From NCBI RefSeq assembly GCF_026967935.1, contig NZ_JAPVBL010000003.1:248001-312000 (forward strand): 64,000 bases of DNA, in the 5' to 3' direction. Shown piece by piece: positions 35,530 through 44,253 of the stretch. Position numbers and translations under genes: made by a program. Origin of the DNA: Modestobacter sp. VKM Ac-2982. GTDB lineage: Bacteria; Actinomycetota; Actinomycetes; Mycobacteriales; Geodermatophilaceae. The notes under the pieces were generated by a model that saw nothing but the letters and a program-made list of their open reading frames with translations, did no database searches and had not been told where the DNA came from. Position 1 is the stretch's first letter. Each line of letters starts with the position of its first letter.

Positions 35530-36867
35530 GTGGCGGTCCAGGCGGGGGAGCAGACCCAGGAGGTCCGCCGGAGCTTCGGCCTGCGCATGGTCGTGGCCGT
35601 GCTCGGGCTCCTCGCCACCTTCCTGACGTCGGTGCTCGCGGTCCGCACCCTCGACGCCCGGGCGGCCACCGGCTTCCTGGCCGTGCTGGGCGCACTGATG
35701 CTCGGGCCGATGGTCGGCCGGCTGGGCCTGGGGCAGCACGCCATCCGGGCGATCGCCGCGGCCGCCTCCCCGGCCGAGGTGGCCGCCCAGGTGCTCGCCC
35801 ACCTGCGGGCGGTCGCGCTGCTCAGCGTGGTCACCGCGCCGGCCGTCGCCTGGGTCGCCACCGCCGTCGTCCGGGACGACCGGGCGCTCGTCGTCGCGCT
35901 GGTCGCCGCGCTGATCGTGCTGGAGACGCTGCGGCTCACCATCAGCGACGTGTACGCCGCGGTCGGCCGGATCCGCTGGTCGGTCGCGGCCACCCACCAC
36001 AGCCGCTCGGTGCTCGCCCTGCTCGCCATGGTCGTCGTCGTCCTGGTCCAGGGCGGCCGGACGACGCTGGTGGCGCTGCTGACCGTCTACGCCGCGACCT
36101 CCCTGGTGCTGCTGGCGGTGATGCTGCTCCGGCTGCCGCTGCGGGCCCGGGTGCGCGGCGCCCGCTGGTGGTCGCCGATGGCCGCCGCCGTCGCGGGCGG
36201 GGCCTGGCTGTTCACCGTCGAGCTCGGCGCCTTCCTGGTCGGCCGCGGCGACGTCTGGCTGGCCGGCTGGGCCTTCCCCGGCGAGCAGGCGCTGCTGTAC
36301 TCGACCGCCAGCGTGCTCGCCATGCAGGTGACCGTGCTCGAGGGGCTGGCCAACATCGCGATCACCCCGGTCGCCGCCCGGCTGGAGGCCCAGGGGCGGC
36401 GGGACCGGGTGCTGGCCCTGCTGTCGGCGGCGGCCACCGTGTCGAGCGCGGTCACCGTGGTGCTGGTCGCCGCGGCCTGGCTGCTCGCCCCGCAGGTGCT
36501 CACGCTCTACGGCCCGGGCCTGGACGACGCCGCCCCGTACCTCTCCGTGCTCGCCACCGGCGGCCTGGGCATGGCCGTCTTCGGCTCCTGCGCCGTCCTG
36601 CTCGTGGTCACCGGCCACGGCCGTGCCGCCGCCCGCGCCGTCGGGGTGGCGCTGCTGGTGGTCCTGCCCGCGGCCGTGCTCGCCGCGCAGCTGGGCGGCC
36701 CGCTGGCGCTGGCGCTGGTCAGTGCGGCGGCGACCGTCGTGCTGTTCGGCTCCTACGCGGTCGTCTGCCGCCGGGCCTTCGGGACGGCGCCGCTGCCCGG
36801 GCTGCAGCTGCGGCACAGCCTGCGGGTGCTGGCCGGCCGCGAGCCGGACGGCGTGGGGGCCCGATGA
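35530..36867 (+). CDS. Wzx-type polysaccharide flippase
   Basis: A 445-residue protein with about 12-14 helices in the MOP/PF13440 style. GTG at 35530 is 2 nt after the previous stop with GCGAGG 7 nt upstream. Features include FGLRMVVAVLGLLATFLTSV at the first helix, VGRLGLGQHAIRAIAAAASP, DVWLAGWAFPGEQALLYSTA and LNVAAR-like GLANIAITPVAARLEAQGRR. It overlaps the next gene's ATG by 4 nt. This is the third flippase of the window; together with the neighbouring Wzz fusion and polymerase it forms a complete Wzx/Wzy/Wzz set. Cargo unknown. Confidence 0.82.
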   Translation: MAVQAGEQTQEVRRSFGLRMVVAVLGLLATFLTSVLAVRTLDARAATGFLAVLGALMLGPMVGRLGLGQHAIRAIAAAASPAEVAAQVLAHLRAVALLSVVTAPAVAWVATAVVRDDRALVVALVAALIVLETLRLTISDVYAAVGRIRWSVAATHHSRSVLALLAMVVVVLVQGGRTTLVALLTVYAATSLVLLAVMLLRLPLRARVRGARWWSPMAAAVAGGAWLFTVELGAFLVGRGDVWLAGWAFPGEQALLYSTASVLAMQVTVLEGLANIAITPVAARLEAQGRRDRVLALLSAAATVSSAVTVVLVAAAWLLAPQVLTLYGPGLDDAAPYLSVLATGGLGMAVFGSCAVLLVVTGHGRAAARAVGVALLVVLPAAVLAAQLGGPLALALVSAAATVVLFGSYAVVCRRAFGTAPLPGLQLRHSLRVLAGREPDGVGAR

Positions 36868-38186
36868 GCACCCGGATCACCGCCGTCCGGCCGCGGACGG
36901 CGGACCTCGGCGGCCGGCCCGGGGGCGTGTGGTGGCTCTCCCCGATCGCGCTCATCGGCCTGGTCGCGCTGCCCGCCACCTGGCTGAGCCTGGCCATCGC
37001 CGACGAGCGGTACCGGGCGCTGTGGGGCACCCCGAAGGCCGTCAACCTGGAGTGGACGCTGTGGTTCACCGCCGGCCTGCTGCTGTTCCTGGGCGGCGCG
37101 CTGCTGCCGGGGCTGCGCGGCGTCCGCCGGGTGCCGAGCTGGCCGGCGCTGTCGGCCGGTGACCTGCGCGTCCTCGAGCGCGCGGCCACGGTGCTGTTCT
37201 GGCTGACCATGCTCGGCTACGTCGCCTACGGCATCAACGCCGTCCGGGTCGGGCTGGAGCCGGTCGTGCTGGTCACCGCGCTGATCGACCAGGAGCTCTA
37301 CGGCCTGGGCATCCGCGAGCAACTGGGCACCGTGCCCGGGCTGACCACGATGACCCAGTTCGGCGTCGCCTTCGTCGTGCTGACCGGGGTGCTGATGCTC
37401 GCCGAGGGGCGCCGGCCGCAGCACCTGCGCCGGCTGGCGGTGGTCGCCTTCCTGGCGCTGCTGCGCGCCTTCTTCGTCACCGAGCGCCTCGCCCTGCTCG
37501 AGCTGCTCGTGCCGCTGCTGGTGCTGGTGGTCGCCGGGATGTCGCGGACCAGCCGGGGCACCCGGCGGGCCGCGTTCCTGCCGGCAGTGCTGGCGCCGGT
37601 GGTGGTCGCGGTCTTCGCCGCCTTCGAGTACTCCCGCAGCTGGGTGTTCTACGCCGCGCAGGGCGGCCAGTCCTTCCCCGTCTTCGTGGTCGAGCGCTTC
37701 GCCGGCTACTACGTCACCGCCTACAACAACGGCGTGATCCGGCTGCTGCACCAGGAGCCGGCCGGGCTGCCCTACGACCTGTGGTCGGCGTTCTGGACGG
37801 CGCCGGGCATCGGCAGCCTGAACCTGTTCCGGTCGCTCACCGGCGTCGACCCCGAGCCCGCCTACACCCTCGCCCTCACCCAGTTCGGCAACCCCGAGTT
37901 CAACAACTACGGCGCCGTGGCCAGCCCCTTCGTCGACCTGGGCATCGCCGGGGGGCTGCTGTTCTTCCTCGGCGCCGGGCTGCTCACCGGCACCCTGCAC
38001 CGCGCCCTGCGCGAGGGCCGGATCTGGGGCCTGCTGCTCTATCCGCTCTTCGTGCTGACCATGCTCGAGCTGCCGCGCTACTTCTACCTCGGCCAGGGCC
38101 GGGCCACCCCCGGGCTGGTCGCCCTGGTGGTGGTGGCGCTGCTGGTCAACCGCGGCCGACGCCGCCGCGCCGGAGCCGTGCGCTGA
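36864..38186 (+). CDS. Oligosaccharide repeat-unit polymerase (Wzy-type)
   Basis: A 440-residue membrane protein with about 11-12 helices. Between helices 9 and 10 a large loop reads VVERFAGYYVTAYNNGVIRL and TQFGNPEFNNYGAVASPFVD, which is the region seen in oligosaccharide repeat-unit polymerases (PF14296/WzyE-like). The ATG at 36864 overlaps the flippase stop (ATGA) and the next gene's ATG overlaps this stop, so three genes are translationally linked. It is not close to the two other polymerases of this window. The function as Wzy is inferred from topology and context. Confidence 0.75.
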   Translation: MSTRITAVRPRTADLGGRPGGVWWLSPIALIGLVALPATWLSLAIADERYRALWGTPKAVNLEWTLWFTAGLLLFLGGALLPGLRGVRRVPSWPALSAGDLRVLERAATVLFWLTMLGYVAYGINAVRVGLEPVVLVTALIDQELYGLGIREQLGTVPGLTTMTQFGVAFVVLTGVLMLAEGRRPQHLRRLAVVAFLALLRAFFVTERLALLELLVPLLVLVVAGMSRTSRGTRRAAFLPAVLAPVVVAVFAAFEYSRSWVFYAAQGGQSFPVFVVERFAGYYVTAYNNGVIRLLHQEPAGLPYDLWSAFWTAPGIGSLNLFRSLTGVDPEPAYTLALTQFGNPEFNNYGAVASPFVDLGIAGGLLFFLGAGLLTGTLHRALREGRIWGLLLYPLFVLTMLELPRYFYLGQGRATPGLVALVVVALLVNRGRRRRAGAVR

Positions 38187-39271
38187 TGGCCCGGCCGCTG
38201 CGCTACCTGCTGATCGGCACGCACGTCCCGCCGTCGGGCGAGGGCGGGGGGATGGTCCGGTACGTCGTGCAGCTGGCCCGCGGGCTGGCCGCCCGGGACG
38301 ACGTGGAGCTGCACGTGCTCGCCGGCGCGGGTGCGCAGGGGGCGTTCACGCACCTGGTCGACCGCGACCGGGTGCACACCCTGCCCGGCCGCGGACCGCT
38401 GGTCTCCGCCGTGGAGCGGCTGGCCGGTGCGCGGGTCGGCGGCCGGATGGACGTCGTGCACGGCACCAAGCACCTGCTGCCCCGCGGGGTGCCCGGCGTC
38501 GGGGTGCTCACCGTGCACGACATGCTGGCCCTGGACCGCCCGCACGACTTCGGCCGGGCCAAGCGCTGGCTGGTCCGCCCGCCGTACCTGGCCTCGCTGC
38601 GGGCCGCCGACGCGCTCGTCTGCGTCAGCGCCGCCACCCGGGAGCGGCTGGTCAGCTACCTGCCGTCCACCGCCCCGCGGACGTCGGTGGTGCACCACCC
38701 CGACGGCTCCTCGCTCACCGACGTCGCCGCCGAGGCCGTGCCCGAGCTGGCCGGCCGGCCGTTCGCGCTGGTCGTCGGCGACCCCTCACCGCGGAAGAAC
38801 GTCGGCCTGGTCGTCGACGCCTGGGCACAGGTGCGCGCCGCCGTCCCCGACGCCGTGCTCGTGGTGGTCGGCCCGGACAGCTGGGGGCCCACCGACCGCG
38901 GCCGGGCCTTCGCCGAGCTGGCCGCCGACGGCGCGGTCGTCGCGCTGGGCCACGTCCCCGACGCCCGGCTGCGGTGGCTCTACGAGCGCGCCCGGGTGGT
39001 GCTGTGCCCCAGCCTCGCCGAGGGCTTCGGGCTGCCCGCCGCGGAGGCGCTGGGGCTGGGGGCGCCGGTGCTGACGTCGGAGGACCCGGCGCTCGCCGAG
39101 GCCTCCCCGGCCGGTGCCCAGCGGCTGCCCGCGCGCCGTCCCGAGGTGTGGGCCGCCGCGATGGTGGAGCACCTGGGCCGGCCCCGGCCGCCGGTGCTGC
39201 TCCGGCCGGCCCGCCGGAGCTGGGACGACGTCGTCGAGGAGACCCTGGAGGCGGTGCGCCGTGTCCGCTGA
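38186..39271 (+). CDS. Glycosyltransferase family 4
   Basis: A 361-residue GT-B enzyme. The N-terminal GTHVPPSGEGGGMVRYVVQL loop (residues 10-29) is the donor-phosphate region; VLTVHDMLAL near 109, FALVVGDPSPRKNVGLVVDA near 193 and the E-x7-E motif in LAEGFGLPAAEALGLGAPVL near 273 complete the family pattern. The ATG at 38186 shares a base with the previous stop. The C-terminal 11 nt overlap the small gene that follows. It probably extends the repeat unit of the third polysaccharide set. Confidence 0.88.
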   Translation: MARPLRYLLIGTHVPPSGEGGGMVRYVVQLARGLAARDDVELHVLAGAGAQGAFTHLVDRDRVHTLPGRGPLVSAVERLAGARVGGRMDVVHGTKHLLPRGVPGVGVLTVHDMLALDRPHDFGRAKRWLVRPPYLASLRAADALVCVSAATRERLVSYLPSTAPRTSVVHHPDGSSLTDVAAEAVPELAGRPFALVVGDPSPRKNVGLVVDAWAQVRAAVPDAVLVVVGPDSWGPTDRGRAFAELAADGAVVALGHVPDARLRWLYERARVVLCPSLAEGFGLPAAEALGLGAPVLTSEDPALAEASPAGAQRLPARRPEVWAAAMVEHLGRPRPPVLLRPARRSWDDVVEETLEAVRRVR

Positions 39272-39767
39272 CGTGCGCGCCATCCTCTCCACCCCGGTGT
39301 ACGGCGAGGTGCTGGGCGTGCTGCACGTCGCCGGCCCCGCCGAGCTGGCGACGGCCCGGGCGGTCGCGGCCGCGCAGACCGCGGCCGGCTGGCGCACCGG
39401 CGTGCTGGCGCCCGACGCACTGCCGGAGGCGCCGCTGGACGACGTCGACGTGGTGGTGCTCTGGGGCCGTCGCGCCGCCGCCGGGCGGGACGTCGTCGCC
39501 GGCCGCCGGGCGACCGTCGTCGTCCTCGACGCCGGGGACGTGCGGGCGGTGCTGACCTCGCCGCTGCACTGGGCCCGGGAGCTGCGCCGGACGGCGCACA
39601 CCAACCTGCTGCTGGTGCCCGCCGGCCTGGCCGAGCGCTACACCCGCTGGGGGCCGCCGGTGCCGCTGGCGCACCGCCCCGAGGGGCTGCCGGAGCCAGC
39701 CGCCGTCACCGTGCTGTCGGCGTGGACGGCGCGGGCGCACGCGTTCGGGGCGCGGCCCGCCGGCTGA
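39261..39767 (+). CDS. Small GT4-like N-terminal-domain protein
   Basis: A 168-residue protein starting at GTG 39261, with GGAGG 9 nt upstream inside the preceding gene. It has a Rossmann-like start, ILSTPVYGEVLGVLHVAGPA then ARAVAAAQTAAGWRTGVLAP, resembling the first half of GT4 enzymes, but has no second (nucleotide-sugar) half. It could be a remnant, a partner subunit for the upstream glycosyltransferase, or an unrelated small protein. The reading frame is intact and its codon use is cluster-like, so it looks expressed. Family is not recognised. Confidence 0.55.
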   Translation: MSADVRAILSTPVYGEVLGVLHVAGPAELATARAVAAAQTAAGWRTGVLAPDALPEAPLDDVDVVVLWGRRAAAGRDVVAGRRATVVVLDAGDVRAVLTSPLHWARELRRTAHTNLLLVPAGLAERYTRWGPPVPLAHRPEGLPEPAAVTVLSAWTARAHAFGARPAG

Positions 39768-39776
39768 GCCGGCGGG
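39756..39776. terminator. Hairpin whose loop is the stop codon, between convergent genes
   Basis: Arms CCCGCCGGC (39756-39764) and GCCGGCGGG (39768-39776) form a perfect 9-bp stem with the loop TGA, the stop codon of the small gene. The convergent gene's stop lies directly after the second arm. With only 9 nt between the two genes, this hairpin probably terminates both transcripts. Confidence 0.6.
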
Positions 39777-41216
39777 TCACCAGCCGCGGTGCTCGGGGAC
39801 GGGGGAGCCGTCGACGGTGACGTCGAACAGCCGCACCGCGGGGGACGCGTTGGTGTGGAACGGCCGCGCCGGGCCGCCGGTGAGCGAGATCCCGGAGAAG
39901 GTGACCCGCTGGACGCCCGCGCCCGGGTCGGCGAGCACCCCGAGCTCCCAGCTGGCACCGGCCCGGGTGCCGCTGACCGCCAGGTCGCGGATCGTCACGT
40001 CCGCGGTCGTGGTGTCGCTGTTGCCGGCGTAGACGAGCACCGCACCGTGGTCCTTGGCCGGGTTGGTGTTGGCGCCGGTCACGGTGCCGCGGGTGATCCG
40101 CACCCGGCGCGAGGGGAACGTGTAGTAGGGGTCGCCCTCGCTGCCGACGTAGACCCCAGCGGCGTCGGTGTCCCGGACAGCCACGTCGGTGTAGGTGATG
40201 TCGTCCCCGCCGACCACGGAGATGCCCCGGCCCCACGTCGTCCCGTTCACCTGCGGGGAGGTGATCTCCACCCGCGCGCACGGCACCCCGTCGGCCCGGT
40301 AGGAGACCACGGCGACCCCGTCGTCCCCGGTGTTGGTGGTGACGGGGGAGACGACCCGGCCGTCGTGTGCGCCGCCGGTCACGTGCACGCCGTCGGCGCG
40401 GCTGCCGACGACCGTCACCCGGTCCAGCAGGAAGTGCCCGGAGCCGTTGCCGACGTAGAAGCCGGCGGCCGCCGCACCCCGGACGTGCACGTCGCGCAGC
40501 ACCACCCCGTCGGCGGAGACGCGGACCTTCATCTGCTCGTAGGCGTGGAAGCGCTCGGTCGAGGTGGCGAGGGCGAACGTCACCCCTTCGACGACCACGC
40601 GGTCGGCGTCGACGTGGAACGCCGACCGGGTCTCCTGGGTGGCGGTGACGGTCGCGCCCCGGCCGAGGACGGTGAGACCCGGGGTGCGCACCCGGAGGAC
40701 GTCGGAGTGCAGGTAGGTCGCGCCCGCGCGGAGCCGCAGGACGCTCCCGGTGGGCACGGTGTCCAGCGCCTGCTGCAGCGCGGCGGTGTCGTCGGTGACG
40801 CCGTCGCCGACCGCGCCGAACCGCTCGACCGGGATGTCGCCGCGGGCGCCGGCGACCACCACGGCGTCCCTGGCACCGGCCGCCGCGGTGCCGGCCGCTG
40901 CGGTACCGGACGCGCTCGAGCCGGAGGACGGGGCGACGGTGGCCGGACCGGCCGCGGCAGGCGGCGGCGGAGGTGTGGAACCGGCGGCCGGTGGGGCGGC
41001 CGCTCCGGGCGCCGGCAGGGCCGCGCTCGGGTCCGTGGCGGTGGACGGGCCGGCCGGGGGGACGGCGGCGGGCGCGGCCCCGGCCGGGTCGCCGGTGAGG
41101 GCGCTGGTCCGCGGCTCGGCCACCCCCGTGGACCCGACCAGGCACAGCGCCAGGAGCGCGCTCGCCACCAGCGCCCGGGACACCGTCCGCGGCCGGCGCG
41201 CCCGCGAGGGGCTCAT
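39777..41216 (-). CDS. Secreted parallel beta-helix protein (pectate-lyase-superfamily)
   Basis: A 479-residue secreted protein. Residues 1-33 form a signal peptide (SRALVASALLALCLVGSTGV). Residues 35-125 are a Pro/Ala/Gly/Ser-rich linker with a PPPPP run. The rest is a right-handed beta-helix starting at VERFGAVGDGVTDDTAALQQ near residue 130, the PF12708 pectate-lyase-3 entry motif, followed by rungs such as VVVEGVTFAL, GVVLRDVHVRGAAAAGFYVG, LLDRVTVVGSRADGVHVTGG and DVTIRDLAVSGTRAGA. It overlaps the upstream glycosyltransferase (ATGA). It is not closely related to the tandem beta-helix pair at 15-17.7 kb. It probably binds or cleaves the exported polymer. Confidence 0.8.
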   Translation of the reverse strand: MSPSRARRPRTVSRALVASALLALCLVGSTGVAEPRTSALTGDPAGAAPAAVPPAGPSTATDPSAALPAPGAAAPPAAGSTPPPPPAAAGPATVAPSSGSSASGTAAAGTAAAGARDAVVVAGARGDIPVERFGAVGDGVTDDTAALQQALDTVPTGSVLRLRAGATYLHSDVLRVRTPGLTVLGRGATVTATQETRSAFHVDADRVVVEGVTFALATSTERFHAYEQMKVRVSADGVVLRDVHVRGAAAAGFYVGNGSGHFLLDRVTVVGSRADGVHVTGGAHDGRVVSPVTTNTGDDGVAVVSYRADGVPCARVEITSPQVNGTTWGRGISVVGGDDITYTDVAVRDTDAAGVYVGSEGDPYYTFPSRRVRITRGTVTGANTNPAKDHGAVLVYAGNSDTTTADVTIRDLAVSGTRAGASWELGVLADPGAGVQRVTFSGISLTGGPARPFHTNASPAVRLFDVTVDGSPVPEHRGW

Positions 41217-42322
41217 CGGGACCCGGCCAGGTGCAGCAGGTGCTCGGCGACGGCGGCCTGGGAGGTGGCCGCGGCGTACCGGGTGGTCGCCACCGATCGG
41301 CCGGTCTCGGCCTCGCGGGCTGCGGCGGCCGGGTCGAGCAGCCGGGCGGTCAGCGCGGCGGTGAACGCCTCGATCTCGAACGCCGGGACGGCGGCACCCG
41401 CGCCGCCGAGCGAGGCGCCGATGCCGGCGACGTCGAAGGCGACCACGCTGCGCTGACCTGCCATCGCCTCCATCGCCACCAGCGGCAGCCCGGCCTCCCA
41501 GCGGGAGGGGACGGCGACGACGTCGGCGGCGGCGTACCACTCGGCCAGCCGCTCCCCGGGGGCGAAGCGCATCGAGCCGTCGGCCTGGGCGCGCAGCGCC
41601 GCCTCGTCCGGGCCGGCGCCGACGAGCACCAGCTGGGCGTCCGGCACGGCCCGTCGCACCCCGGGCCAGGCGGCGAGCAGCATGTCCTGGCCCTTCTGCC
41701 GGGCCAGCCGGCCGACGCAGACGACGGTGGGCGCCGCGGGGAGCCCGAGCGCGGCGCGGGCGGCCGCCCGGTCCTGCGGAGCCCACAGCTCGGGCTCGAC
41801 GCCGTTGGGCACCACCACCGACCGCCCGGTCAGGCCGGCGGCCCGCCCGGTCGCCAGCTCGGCCTCGCTCACGCAGAGGGTCAGGTCGGTCCAGCGCTGC
41901 GCGAACCGCTCCCAGCCGCGGGAGGCCGTCTGCACCGGCCCGGTGACCGCCTCGAACGACCAGGCGTGCGGCTGGAAGACCGTCGGACGCCGGCCCCGCA
42001 CCGCCAGCCGCCCGGCCAGCCCGGCCTTGGCGCTGTGCAGGTGCACCACCTGGGGGTCCGTGGCCGCCACGACCCGGCGCAGCGCCGCGGCCTCGCCGGG
42101 CACCGACGGGCCGGGGGAGCGGCTGGCCCGCCACGGCACCAGCTCGGCCCCGGCGGCCTGGACGGTGTCGGCCAGCCAGCCCTCGCCCGGGCAGGCCACC
42201 AGCACCTCCCAGCCGCGGCGACGTTGGTCGGCGACCAGCCCGGCGACCACGCGCGCCACCCCCGCCTCGACCGGCTGGCTGACGTGCAGGACGCGCAGCG
42301 TCGGGTTCTCGGATCCGCCCAC
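41213..42322 (-). CDS. Glycosyltransferase family 4
   Basis: A 369-residue GT-B enzyme, starting at GTG 42322. Motifs: RVLHVSQPVEAGVARVVAGL near residues 9-28, VVHLHSAKAGLAGRLAVRG near 90, PTVVCVGRLARQKGQDMLLA near 195, VGAGPDE near 226, and E-x7-E in RWEAGLPLVAMEAMAGQRSV near 270. The frame extends far upstream to 42655 but that part has no membrane or transferase character and overlaps the promoter of the divergent gene. It belongs to the EpsD/WbnH-type subgroup. Linkage is unknown. It is co-translated with the beta-helix gene. Confidence 0.86.
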   Translation of the reverse strand: MGGSENPTLRVLHVSQPVEAGVARVVAGLVADQRRRGWEVLVACPGEGWLADTVQAAGAELVPWRASRSPGPSVPGEAAALRRVVAATDPQVVHLHSAKAGLAGRLAVRGRRPTVFQPHAWSFEAVTGPVQTASRGWERFAQRWTDLTLCVSEAELATGRAAGLTGRSVVVPNGVEPELWAPQDRAAARAALGLPAAPTVVCVGRLARQKGQDMLLAAWPGVRRAVPDAQLVLVGAGPDEAALRAQADGSMRFAPGERLAEWYAAADVVAVPSRWEAGLPLVAMEAMAGQRSVVAFDVAGIGASLGGAGAAVPAFEIEAFTAALTARLLDPAAAAREAETGRSVATTRYAAATSQAAVAEHLLHLAGSR

Positions 42323-42675
42323 GGGTCGAGCATGGGGCCCCCGGGCGACGGGCTGGCCGGAGGACACCACGGACGTCCAGAAGGTGACCGAACTCACGAG
42401 GCTGACGGCAGGTGTACGGCAGGAAACGGCGGTATGGAGCCCCCTGCGCGCCGTCACTCTGCGCGAGTGATCACCGGGTGATCGGTTCGATCGGGTGTGG
42501 CGCGCGCCACGGCCACCGATCCCCGGGTGTCCCGGGCTCTCGTCCGGGGCTGGTCGACCCGAGCGGCCGGACCGTACGTTCCCCCGGGTCGGTCGGCGGG
42601 GGTCTCCTCCCGACGGACCGGCGGCGACCGGTCGCCGCGCTGACCAGGGAACCAACGACCTAGGGGAGCCGGACC
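42323..42675. other. Divergent promoter region with palindrome
   Basis: This 353-nt stretch separates the GT4 gene (minus) from the sugar transferase (plus) and holds no gene. It carries two inverted repeats: TCACTC-TGCGC-GAGTGA at 42454-42470 and GATCACC-G-GGTGATC at 42469-42483, one base overlapping. They may be operators for the start of the initiating transferase. No -10 or -35 could be assigned with confidence. Confidence 0.4.
42469..42483. promoter_or_regulatory. Candidate operator palindrome GATCACC-G-GGTGATC
   Basis: A perfect 7-bp inverted repeat with 1-nt centre, about 193 nt upstream of the initiating transferase start. It is a typical size for a dimeric repressor site. No known regulator motif matches it well, and no copy was noticed elsewhere in the window. 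Confidence 0.35.
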
Positions 42676-44178
42676 TTGTTGCTGCTGGAAGCGCCCGACG
42701 AGCTCGTCGAGCCCCGGACGGGGGTCGTCGCCCGCCGGCGCTTCTGGTCCGTGGCGCGCCTCCGGGGCGAGGGCACCGCGGCCCGCCGGGCCTGGCGGAA
42801 GACCTACGTGCGCCGGATCCTGCTGGGCGACACCCTGGTCGCCGTGCTGGCCGCCCTGGTCGGTCGGTTGCTGCCCGAACAGGGGCCGCTCGCCGCGCAC
42901 GGCGCCCCGTGGCCGGTCGTCGTCCTGCCGCTGGTCTGGGTGGCCGCGATGGCGGTCGGGCGCAGCTACGAGGAGCGCTTCCTCTGGGTCGGCCCCGAGG
43001 AGTTCCGCAGGGTCTTCTTCTCCGCCGTCCTGCTGCTGGCGTCGGTGGGCACGGTCTCCTGGGCGTTCAAGCTCGAGGTCGCCCGCAGCTTCGTCGTGGT
43101 CGCGCTGCCCCTGGCCACCGTGCTCGGCCTGCTGCAGCGCTACGCCCAGCGGTCCTGGCTGCACCACCAGCGCACGCACGGCCGGTTCCAGCAGACCGCG
43201 ATCCTGGTCGGCCACCGCAACGGCACGGCCGAGCTGCACGCCCAGCTCGTCCGCCAGGCCCAGCACGGCCTCCGGGTGATCGGCGTCTGCCTGCCGTCGG
43301 CCCCGCCCGCCGGGACCGTCTTCGACGGGCTGCCGGTGCTGGGCGGCTTCGCCGACATCGCCGACGTCGTCCGCCGGTACGAGGTGGACACCGTCGCCGT
43401 GCTGCCCTCACCGGAGCTGGACGGCGCTGCCCTGCGCCGCCTCGGGTGGGACCTGGAGACCACCGAGGCCGAGCTGCTGCTCGCCCCGGCGGTGACCGAG
43501 TTCGCCGGCCCGCGGGTGGGCATCCGGCCGGTCAACGGGCTGCCGCTGATGCACCTGGAGCGGCCGGAGTTCCGCGGGCTGCGCCGCGTCACCAAGGACG
43601 TCTTCGACCGGTCGGTCGCCCTCGCCGCCGTCGTGGTGCTGCTGCCGGTGCTGCTGATGCTGGCCGTGGCGGTCAAGACCACCAGCCGCGGCCCGGTGTT
43701 CTTCCGGCACGAGCGGATCGGCCGCGCCGGCCAGCCCTTCCACGTGCTGAAGTTCCGCAGCATGGTGCCCGACGCCGACCAGCGGATGGCGGCGTTGATG
43801 GCACAGAACGAGGGCAACGCCGTCCAGTTCAAGATGAAGCGCGACCCGCGGGTGACCCGGGTCGGCGCCGTCATGCGGCGCTGGTCGCTCGACGAGCTGC
43901 CGCAGCTGCTCAACGTCGTCGGCGGCACGATGTCGCTGGTCGGCCCGCGGCCGCACGTGACCCGCGAGGTCGAGCAGTACGGCTTCGACATGCGGCGCCG
44001 CCTGCTCGTCAAGCCCGGGATCACCGGCCTGTGGCAGGTCAGCGGCCGGTCGGACCTGTCCTGGGACGACTCGGTGCGGATCGACGTCCGGTACGTGGAG
44101 AACTGGTCCCTCGCCCTGGACCTGATGATCCTGGGCAAGACCCTCGGTGCGGTGGTCCGCGGCTCCGGGGCCTACTGA
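42676..44178 (+). CDS. Polyprenyl-phosphate sugar-1-phosphate transferase (initiating)
   Basis: A 500-residue polyisoprenyl-phosphate hexose-1-phosphate transferase (WbaP/WcaJ type). Four N-terminal helices (about 40-160) and a Rossmann-like middle domain (about 170-290) precede the catalytic domain (PF02397): KDVFDRSVALAAVVVL helix near 310, HVLKFRSMVPDAD near 357, WSLDELPQLLNVVGGTMSLV near 399, GPRPH near 419 and KPGITGLWQVSGRSD near 447. The TTG at 42676 follows GGGGAG with 7 nt spacing. It charges undecaprenyl phosphate with the first sugar phosphate and so starts repeat-unit synthesis. It is the only such enzyme in the window and may serve all three sets. Confidence 0.9.
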   Translation: MLLLEAPDELVEPRTGVVARRRFWSVARLRGEGTAARRAWRKTYVRRILLGDTLVAVLAALVGRLLPEQGPLAAHGAPWPVVVLPLVWVAAMAVGRSYEERFLWVGPEEFRRVFFSAVLLLASVGTVSWAFKLEVARSFVVVALPLATVLGLLQRYAQRSWLHHQRTHGRFQQTAILVGHRNGTAELHAQLVRQAQHGLRVIGVCLPSAPPAGTVFDGLPVLGGFADIADVVRRYEVDTVAVLPSPELDGAALRRLGWDLETTEAELLLAPAVTEFAGPRVGIRPVNGLPLMHLERPEFRGLRRVTKDVFDRSVALAAVVVLLPVLLMLAVAVKTTSRGPVFFRHERIGRAGQPFHVLKFRSMVPDADQRMAALMAQNEGNAVQFKMKRDPRVTRVGAVMRRWSLDELPQLLNVVGGTMSLVGPRPHVTREVEQYGFDMRRRLLVKPGITGLWQVSGRSDLSWDDSVRIDVRYVENWSLALDLMILGKTLGAVVRGSGAY

Positions 44179-44253
44179 CGCCGACCCGCCGCGGCGGCGC
44201 CGGGGTGCGGGGCCGGAGGATTGCCCCCACCCCCGCCCGGACGGAGACCGACG

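Noticed and set aside
42454-42470. BldD-type box for the TCACTC...GAGTGA repeat
   Set aside because: The half-site spacing is 5 nt, not the 1-nt centre of the BldD consensus.
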